A model generated the notes under the pieces. It worked only from the letters and a program-made list of their open reading frames with translations. It searched no databases and was not told where the DNA came from. From Echria macrotheca (Eukaryota; Ascomycota; Sordariomycetes; Sordariales; Schizotheciaceae), in NCBI GenBank assembly GCA_030411725.1, contig MU839846.1, forward strand, positions 62,001 through 126,000: a stretch of 64,000 nucleotides of DNA, written 5' to 3'. This document shows, in pieces, positions 33,623-45,459 of the stretch (positions are counted from its first letter, which is position 1; each line of letters starts with the position of its first letter). The position numbers and the translations under genes were made by a program.

Positions 33623-34656
33623 TCATGCCGCGCCGTTAATGCGTCCAGGCAAAGGAGGGACAGCCGGAGTCTCTTCGTCTTCGTCTTCGTCGTCATCCTC
33701 GGCTTCGACATCCTCCGGATGGCCTAGCAAGGCTGCGACGTTCTTCATCTCGTAGTGCTTCTTGCGTAGCTCTTCGAAACGACGGTGCTTCTCACGCTCC
33801 TCCGGGCTGAGGCCTACTAAATCATCGCCGTCGGTGTCGTGTCCGCTCCCGTTGCTATCGACATGGACCGCCCGGGGTCGCTTCGGTGACTGGTCTCCAA
33901 ACTCGTGCTCCGGGACGGCTTCCTCCGGCTCACCAAGGGACAGACCAGGAATCTCGTCTTCGGCTCCCCGATGTCGCGTGCTGGGCACGCCGTCGACCCG
34001 ATCCATGTCGACATCATGGGGGTCGATGGGCTCAGCCATATCCTCATCGTCGGACGGATCCTCGGATGGGTCGTAGTGTTTCGCGTAGGGGGTTTTGGGC
34101 TCGTTGATCTTCATGGTGCTGCTGCGTTCCTGCTCGGTGAGGTAGAGGTTGGCCTCGTCCCATTTGAGCCGTTGACCGGCATCTTCACCATCGTCATCGC
34201 CCTGGCGACTAGGCGTCCGAGAGCTCTGTCTCCGCGAGCCTGCGGGTCTGGAGCCGCCGGCAGCGGAAGAAGACCGACGGTGTCCAGCATTGTAATGAGT
34301 ATTGGCGATGGTGATTTCTTTCGCTTCCTTGGGCGTAAGGACGAGTTCCGATGAGTTGCTGTGTTGCAGAGTGGGATGTGAGGGGTCGCGCTCAATGGGG
34401 GAGACCGGGGGCGAGCTGCGGTACGAATTCTTGAGGATGCCTGCGAAAATGATGTCAGTATGGGGATAGAACGCTTCCATTCATACCAGTTGCGGAATGA
34501 GCGCCTGATCATTGACGGGTGTCTCTGCATGCGAGCTCGACCTTTGTCGATGCGTGTTGTTGCTGCCCAAGAGCAATCGGGGTGGCCTCGAAGCTTACCT
34601 TTCGGTCGCGGGACATCTGGGCCAGGCGGCGTATGCGTAACTGGACTTGCACTCAT
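33623..34656 (-). CDS. Protein phosphatase inhibitor 2 (IPP-2/Glc8 family)
   Basis: Two exons, 34599-34656 and 33623-34440, with a 158-nt intron; 291 aa. It regulates type-1 protein phosphatase (yeast GLC8). The splice creates PRPKGILKNSYRSSPP, containing the conserved KGILKNx PP1-docking motif at about residues 19-25. Further hallmarks are LKWDEANLYLTEQERSSTMK, INEPKTPYAKHYD (the Thr of PKTPY is the GSK3/cyclin-kinase site in the family) and FEELRKKHYEMKNVAALLG, the helix that covers the PP1 active site. The C-terminus is strongly acidic (about residues 275-285), then PPLPGRI. It is largely disordered, as expected. Confident. Confidence 0.94.
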
Positions 34657-35795
34657 TGTTGCTGTTGTCGTCTTCCGGTTTGCTTGAGCTAAAAGATAGA
34701 GAATCGTTGAAGAAACGTTTGAAAGTTGAAAAAGATCTGGTTTCCTGTATGGGAAGGATTGGTTGCAGATAAGATTGGCTTGTTGCTGCGAGAGCGCATG
34801 CGAGCGAAGGTTCCGGAGAGAGGGCGCTCAGTGGAGTGATTTTCGATGATGGTGGGGTTAGCGGTTGGGCCAGGAATGCTTTCTTCTACGGCGCGCCACG
34901 GTCGCCGGCCGGCCCAACCACCTGTCTGCGGGGCAACCAGCTCCCCTGAAACGTAACCCCGCGGCCTCATGAGTATCTGGCAGCGGCATCAAGACATACA
35001 AAGCTTATTTGCAAGGTGAGGCCCCAAAAGTAAAATCTGCTGAGAGTCACATTCTACAATATAAAATTTCCCACGTACTGTCCACCCGGGCGGCCCATTA
35101 GGTGGTGCCCGTTCTGGAAAGAAAAACTTTGTGTCTGTTCATGTGAATCGGCACGCGATGAGCGCGTGAGCCAAGTCCACATGGCAGGTGAGCAGAACGA
35201 CAACACCAGACCAGTGCAAAGACACCACCACGAGGGAATTGAGACGATGTAACGGCAACCACTTCGTTCAACTGGATTCCACCGACTCACGCCTCGTGCT
35301 GACGAAAATGAGCCAGCGTTTGCTCTCCTCTGAGGTGCAGCGGGTCGTCCAGGTTCTGACATCATCATGCTTTTCTTATCAACGCATCGATCTCTGCACC
35401 CTGCGGGGACGGACAATACAGCGGACCGACGTCATTGGTCCCCGACGCCCAGCAACCCCAAATTCACGGCATCTTGAGCTCAACAAATGGCGAGAATAGC
35501 TTCATTCGACAACAGTTGAGGAAACTAATCGCACACAGTGCGACTTGATACTTTCACGGCGAGGGGACTTGCAGAGAGGCGGGCGCTATAATCACAACCT
35601 CGCTGAACGATGAACAACTGCCTCTTTCTTCGAGATAGCGCCATGTTGTGGGTTAGACTCCGTATTTCCATCCAATTTCTCAAATGCCGTGAGTATTAAC
35701 CAGCGAGTGGGTTCATCATGCCTCTTGGGTATCACTCCAGACCTGTTGTTACCCAAGTCGAGGTCCTCGGCTCCTGTCGTCTCACAGAGACGGGT
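34657..35795. other. Intergenic region
   Basis: About 1.1 kb between two minus-strand genes (inhibitor-2 promoter and the 3' flank of the transporter). Only short frames; nothing recognised. Confidence 0.6.
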
Positions 35796-37840
35796 CTAAA
35801 CCTGCCCGTCCTTCTCGCTTCGTGAGACTGCCATGCGTTTCTCGTAGCTCTCGAGAACGTCGCTATTCACGTTCTCCTCAAACACATTCACCTCTGTCGT
35901 AGCAAACTTCCTCGCGCTGACTCCCTTCTCGAAGAGCAAGTCAAGTTCCGCAAAAGTACGGCCGGTGGGCTCCGGTACACGAAAGTACGTGTAAATGATG
36001 CAGAGGAAGCAAATCCCGCCCTAAATACCGCGTTAGTCTCGACAGCCTATGTAGCCATTGTTGACTTACCCAGAAAAAGCCGGCAAAGTTGCTCCAGTTC
36101 CAGGCTCCAGGATTCAGCATGTACGGAGTCAGTACACTGCAAACGATACCGACAATGATGCTGCGATACATATTAGAGGGTTTCCCTGGCACGACTGGCA
36201 CTGCAATGTAAACTCACTAAAGAATCCGGCCCAGGGCAACAGTCTTAATCTGTAGTCTTCTCGTAGAGATCTCGCTGACCAGCGAGTAGCAGACAGTTCC
36301 GACAGTCAGTTGGTAAGTGAGAGCCCAACTCAGCATGATGCTGCCGGTGGCGATGGAGCTCTCACGCCTATGGTCGTCCGGCACGAGGCCTAGGAACCCG
36401 AGAATAAGCAGCATGATGCATAGGCCGCACAGCCCATACAGATAGAGGGACCGACGACCAATACCGCGGCTCATAAGGAACCAAGCGCCGAAAACGCCAA
36501 CCATGTTCATGGCGTACTGTCCGAGAGCAAAGCCGTAGGCATCGTGAGAGTCGAGACCGGCCTGTGTCAGGAAGTAGGTCGAGTAGTTCGAGAAGGAATT
36601 ACCGCTTAAATTCTGGATCGCCCAGACCATGCACACAATCTACCAATGTCAGTCCTAGTGCCAAGACCATTTCTGGGGTAACGCTACCTCAGTTCGCCGC
36701 AAGTCATGGCCCTTGAAGCAGTCCCAATAGGTAGCACCGCTCGAAGTCTTTTCCTCCAAAGCGGTCGTATGGACCATCATGGCCACGGTCTCATCCGCGT
36801 CGAAGTCTGTCTCGCGGTCTTGGCTAGTGAGCCGAAGGAGAGACTCCTTCGCTTCATCTAGCCTTCCTTTCCGGACCAGCCACCACGGTGATTCAGGAGC
36901 GAAGTAGATGCCAATGATGAGAGGCACCGGCCACATCCACTGCAGACCATACGGGATCCTGTATGCCCACTCGTCCTTGCGGTTCAACATGGACATAATG
37001 ACGCCGATTCCGATCTCCTGGCCGACACCCCAGCAGAAATTGACATAAGTGGTTAGGAAACCTCTCATGCTGACAGGGCACACTTCGGAAGCATACGTAA
37101 TGGTCAATGTCTGGAATACTCCCCATGGCTGTACATGTTCCTCGTGTGAGCACTGGAAATCCACGCAGAAAGGGGGTTCTGAGACTTACGATACCGCACA
37201 GAATCTCGGCCGCAAGAAGTGTCTGGACATTCTGTGCAGTGAAGAACAAAGCGGTCCACGCGATTATCAGAGTTAAAGAGGCCATGACGGTCCATCGATA
37301 GCCAAAGCGCTCCGACACCCATCCGTTGATCAGCAACCCGATGAGCTCTCCGACGTTCGCCCCCTGAAACACAAGCATACGGTCAGCAGGATCTCGACCG
37401 AGCTAAGGCGCAGGCGCTCCCACATTGCTGAGCCCCGCCTGCCAGGGCGCGGGCACCTGCCACTCTCCGGAGGGCAGCTGTTCGCCGTATTTCTGGTTAA
37501 ACTGCGGGAAAGCATCTACCTCGAATGTCAGGAATCCCGAGCGGGAGAGGCAAAGGTCATGGGTCGACTCACAAAAATTGTTAATCAGGCAGACATCGTA
37601 GCCTTCCATAACAATACATGTCGAGATAAGCATGCTCCACAGGATGGCCTTCGGGTAGAGCTTGATGCCTTGCAACAAGGTCATCTTCTGCTCCTTCTCC
37701 GAGGCCACCCTGGCGCTGTGGATGACTCTGTCGACGGCTTTGAGCCGCGCAATCTCGTCCCGGTCATTCTGCTGATGTTCGAGGTGGGGGTGGTCAACCG
37801 GAGAGACCTCGCCAGCCTCGAGAGCTTTGCTCGAGGCCAT
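35796..37840 (-). CDS. MFS sugar:H+ symporter (alpha-glucoside permease-like)
   Basis: Seven exons: 37573-37840, 37424-37515, 37190-37363, 36688-37128, 36218-36639, 36070-36160 and 35796-36020; introns of 48-61 nt; 570 aa. It is a twelve-helix plasma membrane transporter of the sugar porter family. Landmarks are CLINNFYAFPQFNQKYGE (splice 1), GLSNGANVGELIGLLING (splice 2), WVSERFGYR, PWGVFQTLTITYASEVCP, PESPWWLVRKGRLDEAKESL and the C-terminal VPEPTGRTFAELD signature. The first part matches maltose/general alpha-glucoside permeases more than hexose transporters. Substrate cannot be fixed from sequence; the position beside a Zn2Cys6 regulator and near inositol oxygenase makes a polyol or sugar fit. 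The start at 37840 was chosen over an upstream in-frame ATG at 37963. The cytoplasmic C-tail is charged. Family is confident. Confidence 0.92.
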
Positions 37841-39152
37841 GGTATCTCGCCACAGCTCGCCTCGATTCTGGGTAAAATGTTTTCGGCAAGCAGAAATGTC
37901 TACCGGTCTGTTTGTGCGCGGTGCAGAGTGCCGAAAGCTAATATCTACAACCAGTTGAGCCAATGAGGGAAAAGGGGGTTAAAAAGCCCGGGCCCGTGTG
38001 AATGGCGAGACGACGGTGGACGACGGACCGACGGCCGGACCAACTGTATTTGAAGCCGGTCGAAGAATTCACCGCCATGGCGGAACCAATCGCAGTCGGC
38101 TCGGCCGTGCAGAGAAAGCACAGTGGAGTTTGAGCAGCCGGTGGATTTGTGGGCGGTGGATTGCGCATTGGTGGAACTTGAACATCGGCACCGAACTTGC
38201 TTACCACGTGCCGCCGTATGCTCGGTGGCATATCGGCGCTTTGCTTTTAGCAAGCAAAGATTCGCTGAAAGTGCCGAACAAGCGGGAACAACTGTGACAG
38301 AGCATTCCGGGTGTCCAATCCGCTTGGTCGGTATCTGGGGGATGTCGACAGTCAGCATCGGCAAAGGCGACCGGAAGGGAAGGTGGCCCAACCAAGGCTG
38401 GAGAAGTTCGCGATGGTAAGCTTCACTGTGTTCGGGCAGTGTCTGCAGCAGGCGCCGCATTCGGGCCCCTGCTGCGGTGCTCTGCGGGCCGCCCCACCAA
38501 TTAAAAGGCTGGCATCTGGGTTTTTTGACAGCGGGGGGGCTTGCGATGTGGCGTCCACTGCCGAGCCTTGAACCTTCTTCGCTCGCCTTGCATCGGAAGT
38601 TGTGAGTGCAGCAGTGGTGCGCCAGCCCGGCCGTCGGAACTCGTCCCTCCAAAACTGGCGCCTCCAGAGTGTTCGTCTCCGACCGCTCCGACCACCCTGG
38701 CGAGCACCCCCCGTCTCGCCAAAAACTCACCCGCTGTCATTTCGGGTACCCCAGATTCTGCGCATTCCAAACCGCCCCTCCCCCCATCCTCTTGTGCCGT
38801 CCAACAGCCGCCATCTTGCGGGGTGCATGAACCGCAGCGACAACATTCCCGGTGTGCAGCCACGGAGCCGCGGCAGAGTGCAGAAAGAGGGGATCGCCGG
38901 TAGTGAAGTTGTGCCCCTTGCGCCCATCCTTTCTCGGGTCTAATCTCCTCTGTCAGCCACCGCTGTTGGCCAAGTCTCGGGCTATTTTGCCCCATCTCGT
39001 CCGCCTTCGTTCCAGTCTGGCCGATTCTACCAGTCTTCCTGCTGGAAACACCAGACCCACCGCCGCCAAGTAACTGTGTAGTTGCCAATGCGCCCCGAGT
39101 TGCGGGAGTTCGACGGGGACTGAATGCAGCTGCTGGTTCTCACGCGGTATAG
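37841..39152. other. Divergent promoter region between transporter and Zn2Cys6 regulator
   Basis: About 1.3 kb between divergent starts. It contains a CCG-N6-CGG everted repeat (38072-38083) and other CGG triplets near 38025-38040. Long antisense frames are GC-bias shadows. It may control both genes. Confidence 0.5.
38072..38083. promoter_or_regulatory. Candidate Zn2Cys6 binding site, CCG-N6-CGG
   Basis: A perfect 12-bp palindrome, ccgccatggcgg, lies about 235 bp before the transporter ATG and 1.07 kb before the regulator ATG. Everted or inverted CGG half-sites are the usual targets of Zn2Cys6 dimers. A single short site in GC-rich DNA can occur by chance. Confidence 0.3.
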
Positions 39153-41347
39153 ATGACCGCCTCGAGTGGCACGACCCCGGCAACCTCTCCCCAGAGCCTG
39201 GCCAACTTTGGATGGTTCGTTGGATCGCCGACCGCTCGCATGCCCATGTAGCTAATGTTGCATCCACCCGCATCAGTGAGAACTGTCGACAACAGCACCT
39301 CAAATGTCGGTGACAGCAGTGCACCCCTTGGAAGACGTTGGCTAACTGATAACTTGCAGGCGACCGAGTCACACCGAGCTGCGGCAGGTGTTCCGCCGCC
39401 GGCCGTGAATGCGTCCGAACGGGACTCAAGATCCGCGTAGCAAAAAGTCGGTGCCTCCGCTTCACGTCTACGTCTCACCCCTGACTAACACGCTACCTTA
39501 TCACCACAGAAACCTTTACCAAGAAGCAGAAGTGGGTCAAGACACCGAAGCGATGTTCGTGCCCCCTCCTACAGCAGCATCACATACATCCTGGTTCCAC
39601 TGACAAAGTACAAAATCCGTAGTGGTCTTCATCGATGAGACCCGAACGGTAACCAGTGACCTGAGGTCCCAAGATACCGGGAACGACGACGCAGAAGGCT
39701 CGTTCGGGTCACCATCACTTTCAGAGGAATACTCCCCAGCCGAGCGTCAAGAACGACACGAATCCCATGCACCACCGGAATATCAACATCCACACGAACA
39801 GGCGGTTCTCCTCTCCGGAGCGTCGCCAACCTACCCGTCGCCTAGTCACAGCGTATCTCCTTCACACCCCTTCGCTCAGCTGCCGAAGCACATCGATGAG
39901 CTCGTGGATCCTAAGCTTCGGACGCTCATATGCAAAGTCTATCTGCACCAACCACTGTGGGAGCCGTTCTCTGACCCAATAGAAGCCAAACTTTTTAGGC
40001 ATTTCGTACACGAGCTAGCAAAATGGGTGAGGACTTGCTCGTCCGTTCGATACCATGATACCTTGCTAACATGGGCTCAGCTTGATTTGTGTGACCCAAA
40101 TCGGTCGTTTCAAAAGGTCTTTCCCCGGGAAGCCCGTCGCTGTACCATTTTAATGAATGCCATCTTTGCCCTCGCGGCAAGACATATGCTGTACACCGGT
40201 CATGACCTGGAGCGCTCTCTAGAAACCAAATACCACTCAGCATGCTACCGCGAGTTGAACCCCATGCTTGACATCTTCGAGGTAACCAAGGACCACAACC
40301 TATTCGCCGCCGTCATTATTCTGCGGGTTTATGAGGAGATCGGAGGTAGGTCCCTGTCTGCCCTCTGCCGCTGGTGGTAGGAGCTGATCCGCCGGGAATG
40401 AAAGCGAAATCAGGAGAGGACAGCAAGACCCATATGCTGGGTATCTATCACTTTGTCAACATGAGGAGTGAGAAATACTGGTTCAACCGGGGCCTCGAGG
40501 AAGCTTCGTTTTGGGTTGGCCTACGGCAAGAAATCTATGTTGCTGTCGTCAACAAAGAACCACTCAGCCTACCCCTTACGCCATCCCTTATCGGGAAAGC
40601 CGGTGGCTTTGCGGAGGTTGAAGACCACATCCGGGCGAACCGCGCCGTGGTGCATTGCGCAGAAGTATTGAATTTCTACTACTGCAAAACTGACGTCACG
40701 TTGTCCCAATGGGTGGAACTCCGTAATCGAAACCAGAAATGGGCCGAGTCTCTTCCTCCTTCCTTCAACCCTATCTATCGTCAGAGTGACGAGGAAGCGC
40801 CATTCCCACATGAATGGTACGAGGAAAGCTGGCATGGTATGTCCCGCCCCCCTACACTAAAACCGCTCCAAGTATGCCGGGTTAACCCTCCGACGACAGT
40901 TATCGGGATCCAGCATCATTTACTAGCCGAGCTGTTCCTTGTTAGACGTAACCCCAACCTCGACGGCGTGTCATTGACAGTGAGCCAAGGTTCTGTCTTA
41001 GTAGAGTTTTCAAGCATCTGACATCGTTACCAGCACCACATTCAGGCTCTCGTCCGTCGGATATGCGGCGTTGGGTTGGGAAATCAGTGGACGCCTCCTG
41101 GGATGTTTACCGCATGCATGGCAATCGCGGCATGTAAGTCAAGCTTTTCTCGAGACGACCGGAGAGGAAGTAACCTAGGACAGTTGGCGATTGGTTTCCA
41201 GACCGGGTCGACCAGCAAGCCATGTTGAACATTTTGCAGCAGACGGAAGATGCCCACGCTCGCCCCACAAAAGCGGTACAAGACTGTCTGAGACGGCAAT
41301 GGGGTTGGCATAATGGACAGGAGACAGCTTCGAACAGGCATTGGTAG
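39153..41347 (+). CDS. Zn2Cys6 transcription factor with fungal-specific TF domain
   Basis: Ten exons: 39153-39214, 39277-39305, 39360-39446, 39510-39554, 39623-40026, 40081-40345, 40414-40836, 40900-40979, 41034-41133 and 41184-41347; 552 aa. The spliced N-terminus has a perfect zinc cluster, C21-X2-C24-X6-C31-X6-C38-X2-C41-X6-C48 (CENCRQQHLKCDRVTPSC then GRCSAAGREC). Introns 1 and 2 split the codons of C21 and C31. The linker KKQKWVKTPKRLVFIDETRT and a regulatory domain with HLLAELFLV and a terminal GDWFPDRVDQQAM segment match a common Pezizomycotina regulator family. Intron 3 is the least certain: donor 39447 was chosen to hold frame, but 39437 is an alternative. Several donors are unusual (gttcgt, gtcggt). 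It probably regulates the divergent transporter. Family is confident, target inferred. Confidence 0.87.
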
Positions 41348-42982
41348 AGGTAAATCCATCGGCGTATGGTAAGTGGCCGCAACAGGTCCGACGGCAAGGA
41401 GGCGATACCCGCCTGCTTCCTTCCGTGCTGAGGGGGGGTGGTTGATAATACGGCCGATTTCAACGGGAAGGTATCGGGAGGGGAGGCCCCCAGGAGGGAA
41501 ATATCATTTTAGCACAGCGATCATAGCACTGGAAGGCGCACATGGGGGTGGATGTCTTGCCCAGATTGATAACGGGTCAAGCTAGGTCACACTAAATCCT
41601 AATTTCACAAACAAGTTTGATATGGCGGTGAAGATTTGGTGAACTATGACAGCTGTTTGGGCGTCTTTATCACGCTGCAGAAAGCCATGCAGCACAGATG
41701 TGGATCGAGCAAGCTCGGTCCGGCCGTGTGCGAAGCTTCGCAACTTGATTGTGTTGCTCGATCTGGGAGGACGAGGAGGACGATGGCTACACAGAGATCG
41801 ACCACCAGATTGCCGAAGCTCGATCATCACGCCTCATGCGCTCCATGCCTGGGCGGGGTTGACTTTGCCCAGCTTCCTGGAACTCCCCGCGGCCGGGTTG
41901 GGCAACAACAGCGATCAAGGCTTGCAGTCGGAGTTTATTGCCGCTTTCTGAAAACGGCAGTTTACCGAAATCCACCACCTCCAATCAGTGAGCCGTCCAG
42001 CCCGGGGGAAAATACCAATCTCGGAACCAAGGCTTGTTCATCCAGCGTTGCTTCGCGCGTGTCTTGGGAGCTTGGGGAGCTAGTCAGGAAGTTTTAACTC
42101 TCTCGGTCTTGGAGGATTTGCATCAGGTTCACTGCCAAAATCTGGCAGATCACATGGCACAGCAAGCTCGCAGGCCTGCATTTGGTCATCGGGGTAGATT
42201 GGGTAGTCCAGGGACCAGTTTTGCCGTAAGCGGCAAGCGCCGCGCGATAGACGAATGCCAGGGAGAGGTTGGGAAGGAGCAGGGAACGCAGGGGCATCGA
42301 CAGCTGGTCACGGGAAACGCTATGGCAGGCTGCACGGAGAGAAAGAGGGAACCATTGTGCCCAATCAGTTGGGTACCTGCTAGTCCCTGTCCGAAGCGAA
42401 CCCGGCGAGGGGAGGGACCTGGCAGTTCATGCAAGCCCTCGGAAAATTTGTGCCATTTTGGGTCTTGTGGTGCCAGTGAGTCGGTGATCTACAACTGACC
42501 TGGCCTCGTTTGTTCAGACTCCTTCCAATGTCGTCTGCGGGAGATTCCCATCACCAGGTCTCAGAGCGGATTATACCCGCACTTTCCTCCAATCAGTCAA
42601 GATGGAGTTGCCGTCCATGCCACTCTGATGTGGGGATTCACTTCTTTCCTTCCTTGAAGATGCGCTTTTCCCGCCGGAAATGGGAGGAGCGCTCCCGTCT
42701 TGACCCTCTCACTAAGCTACATCTGGCGTGGTGTTGGGTCGCACCTCAACGTGGCCATCGACTTCTTCGAATATAAATTGCAGGTTTAGAACTATGCAGG
42801 GCTGCCCGGGTCCTTCCCTTCCGCTTCACATCTTTCCCTTGATTATCACAATCATTGCGCCACCACGACACTCTACACTCTCCCCCGCTATCCTTGTCCG
42901 CCAACCTCAGCTCTGAGCCGGGTTATAACCGCCGTTCCATTGGCTTCTAAGCATCAAGCGAGTCTCTATCAGAAACTGCACC
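41348..42982. other. Intergenic region
   Basis: About 1.6 kb between the regulator and the inositol oxygenase gene. Only short frames of low quality. It contains the inositol oxygenase promoter. Confidence 0.55.
42772..42777 (+). promoter_or_regulatory. TATA box candidate of the inositol oxygenase gene
   Basis: TATAAA within gaatataaattgc, about 206 bp before the ATG at 42983, followed by a pyrimidine-rich leader. A strong match suggests an inducible promoter, which fits a catabolic enzyme; inference only. Confidence 0.45.
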
Positions 42983-43972
42983 ATGGCCCCCTCCGCCGTA
43001 TATGATGACTTGGAGAGTATCTCGGATGCCATCGACCATGTCAACGTCCTCAAGGGGAAGAGGCACACGAGCATGGAATGGAACACTGAGTCACAATTCG
43101 ACGCTTCCAAGGACAAGACCGGCTTTCGCCAGTACGACACAGCTGTCGAGAGGGTCCAGAAGTTCTACGCTGAGCAACACGCCAAACAGACCATTGCTCA
43201 CAACCTAGCCGCCCGCGCTCATTTCCACTCAGCGTCTCGCGTCCGCCCCGAACTTACGGTATGGGAGGCCATGGAGAGGCTCAACGCCATCATCGACGAC
43301 AGCGACCCCGACACGGAGCTCAGCCAGATCCAGCACCTTCTCCAAAGCGCAGAGGCTATTCGTCGAGATGGCAAGCCACGATGGATGCAACTTGTTGGCC
43401 TGATCCACGACCTCGGCAAGTTGATGCTCGAGTTCGACCTGGCCGACGGCCAGTGGGATGTGGTCGGAGATACCTTCCCCGTGGGCTGCCGTTTTGATTC
43501 ACGCAACATCTATCCGGACACGTTTTCAACCAATCCAGACAGTCAAAACCCCGTTTTTGGCTCAGAGATGGGCATTTACCATGCTGGCTGTGGCATAGAC
43601 CAGCTCATGATGAGCTGGGGGCATGATGAGTATCTGTATCAGGTGGTGCGTGACCAAAGCACGATCCCGCCAGAGGGTCTGGCGATGATTCGCTACCACT
43701 CGTTTTACCCGTGGCACAAGGAGGGTGCGTACCGGGAGTTCATGGCCGACGGCGACGAGAAGCTGCTCGAGGCAGTCAAGGCTTTCAACCCATACGACTT
43801 GTACAGCAAGAGCGACGAGGTGCCCAATGCAGAAGAGCTCAAGGTGCGTTCAGTTTGTTGCGAGACAGATCGGATTCAGAGATTGTAGCAACTAACAATC
43901 CTTCCTACTTGACAGCCATACTATCTAGAGCTTATTGACGAGTTCTTTCCGGTGAAGAAAGTCAAGTGGTAA
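42983..43972 (+). CDS. myo-Inositol oxygenase (MIOX)
   Basis: Two exons, 42983-43843 and 43916-43972, with a 72-nt intron; 305 aa. It oxidatively cleaves myo-inositol with O2 to D-glucuronate using a non-haem di-iron centre, entering the glucuronate catabolic route. The conserved blocks are RFRQYDTA-like GFRQYDTAVERVQKFYAEQH, DGKPRWMQLVGLIHDLGK (His-Asp iron ligands), FPVGCRFDSRNIYPDTF, MSWGHDEYLYQVVRDQ, MIRYHSFYPWHKEGAYREFM and FNPYDLYSKSDEVPNAEELK. The terminal exon gives PYYLELIDEFFPVKKVKW, the canonical MIOX C-terminus, so the splice is secure. Length matches the family. Transporter and regulator genes lie upstream, consistent with a small catabolic group. Very confident. Confidence 0.96.
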
Positions 43973-45459
43973 ATCGGAGCCTTCGCTCCGCTTCTGCAAG
44001 GATTTGTACTTGGTGGCCTTGATGGTAGCCCGGTAGGAGTATTGGCAAAGTCCACACGAGAGACGATTCGGAGTTTTGGGAGTCAGTTTTCAGACATCGG
44101 CGCCAGGGCATTCTGGTGTCCGTGCTGCAATAACCGGTTTAGACATATGGTAGATAAAATGAATTTATGGTCTCCGTGAGGAGGAGGCCAAGCATTGTAT
44201 TTTGCCTTTCTTGACTTTTCAATCCATGGGGAGGCGCTAGTGCGTCGAGAAGAGCAATTGCATTCGCCTGTCATACTTTGATGTACGTGATGTCCGCAAA
44301 ACAGTATACGAATCTGCTATCTTTGGATGCCGGTCACTCGTCCGGGCGGGACGCGGCCCGATTCTGGACACGAGAGCCGATGCCAACAGACTCCTCGATC
44401 CTATCCTGATATCGATGATGTCTAGATATGAAACCAAATGAGTAGCACCAGTCTATTACACACCATGCGGTGCGGCATCGGCTTATACCCCATGCAGGCA
44501 GCTAAATGGTAAAAGTCAATGATGCGCACTCACGTGTATGCTAACATGCCTCGCACGTGTAGATCGAGAGGTATGAGTCCATTTCAAAAACCAGCGACAA
44601 AGATGAGGCTGCTCACGCCAAAAGTTTGCACATTTACAAAGAACATCTGTCATCGAGAAGAGGGCAGGGGATCTTAAGACTTAGGCGGCTTATACTTGTT
44701 ATTACCAGCAGAAATTAGGTCTGCTGCAGGCACTTCCAACGGCGCGGTACCGTCAATCACACCAAGGGAGAAGCTCCTGAGCAACCTGATTGGTCGTGAC
44801 GGTTTCAGGGAACGGGGAAGCGGGAGCGACCGCGTACGCGCCATGACTTCATCGATCGCGACGGCACACGACAGGGTCTGGGCATCGGCGGCGAATGGCG
44901 TCAGAGGGTTTCTGATGGACGCAAAAAGGGAGAGGATCTTCGCGGAACTTTGCATTGGCTGGAAAAAAGGTTCAGCTCTCTGTTTTCCCCCATCCCTGGG
45001 GAAATGCATCAACGTCACCTCTCGAGAATTCCTCGCATTTGAGTGAAGGAAAGGGCAGAAACGACCCCAACCAGCGCGTCAATGACATTACTTCACCCGA
45101 CCATTCGCATTTGCAGTTCTCAGGGTCCTGACCACCCTTCCGCCCCACCACGAGACCCTTGGAGCGCGCCACGCGGGACACTGGTAGCGGCAGCTCGCCC
45201 ATCCATTGCCTAGGGTAGCCTGCGGGTTTGTTGGTGTTCCTCGTTGTGCCACCCCTCCAAGACTCGCATGCCCTCTGTCTGTTTTTGCGTCTGTTCACCC
45301 CCCGGGCCGCGCTCTCCGTCCAACTATCTGCGTCAACTTGGCACGACCCGATTGCCCAGTTCGATCGGGTTCCGTCTCGTTCGTCACCCCTTCACCACCG
45401 GCGGCCTTGTTCATAATCCCGCCCCAGTCCGGTCCCGGCCGGCCACCCCCTCCACCACC
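43973..45459. other. Intergenic region
   Basis: About 1.5 kb. Includes the MIOX 3' flank and UVDE promoter. From 45268 the UVDE frame is open upstream of the chosen start. No other gene recognised. Confidence 0.55.
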
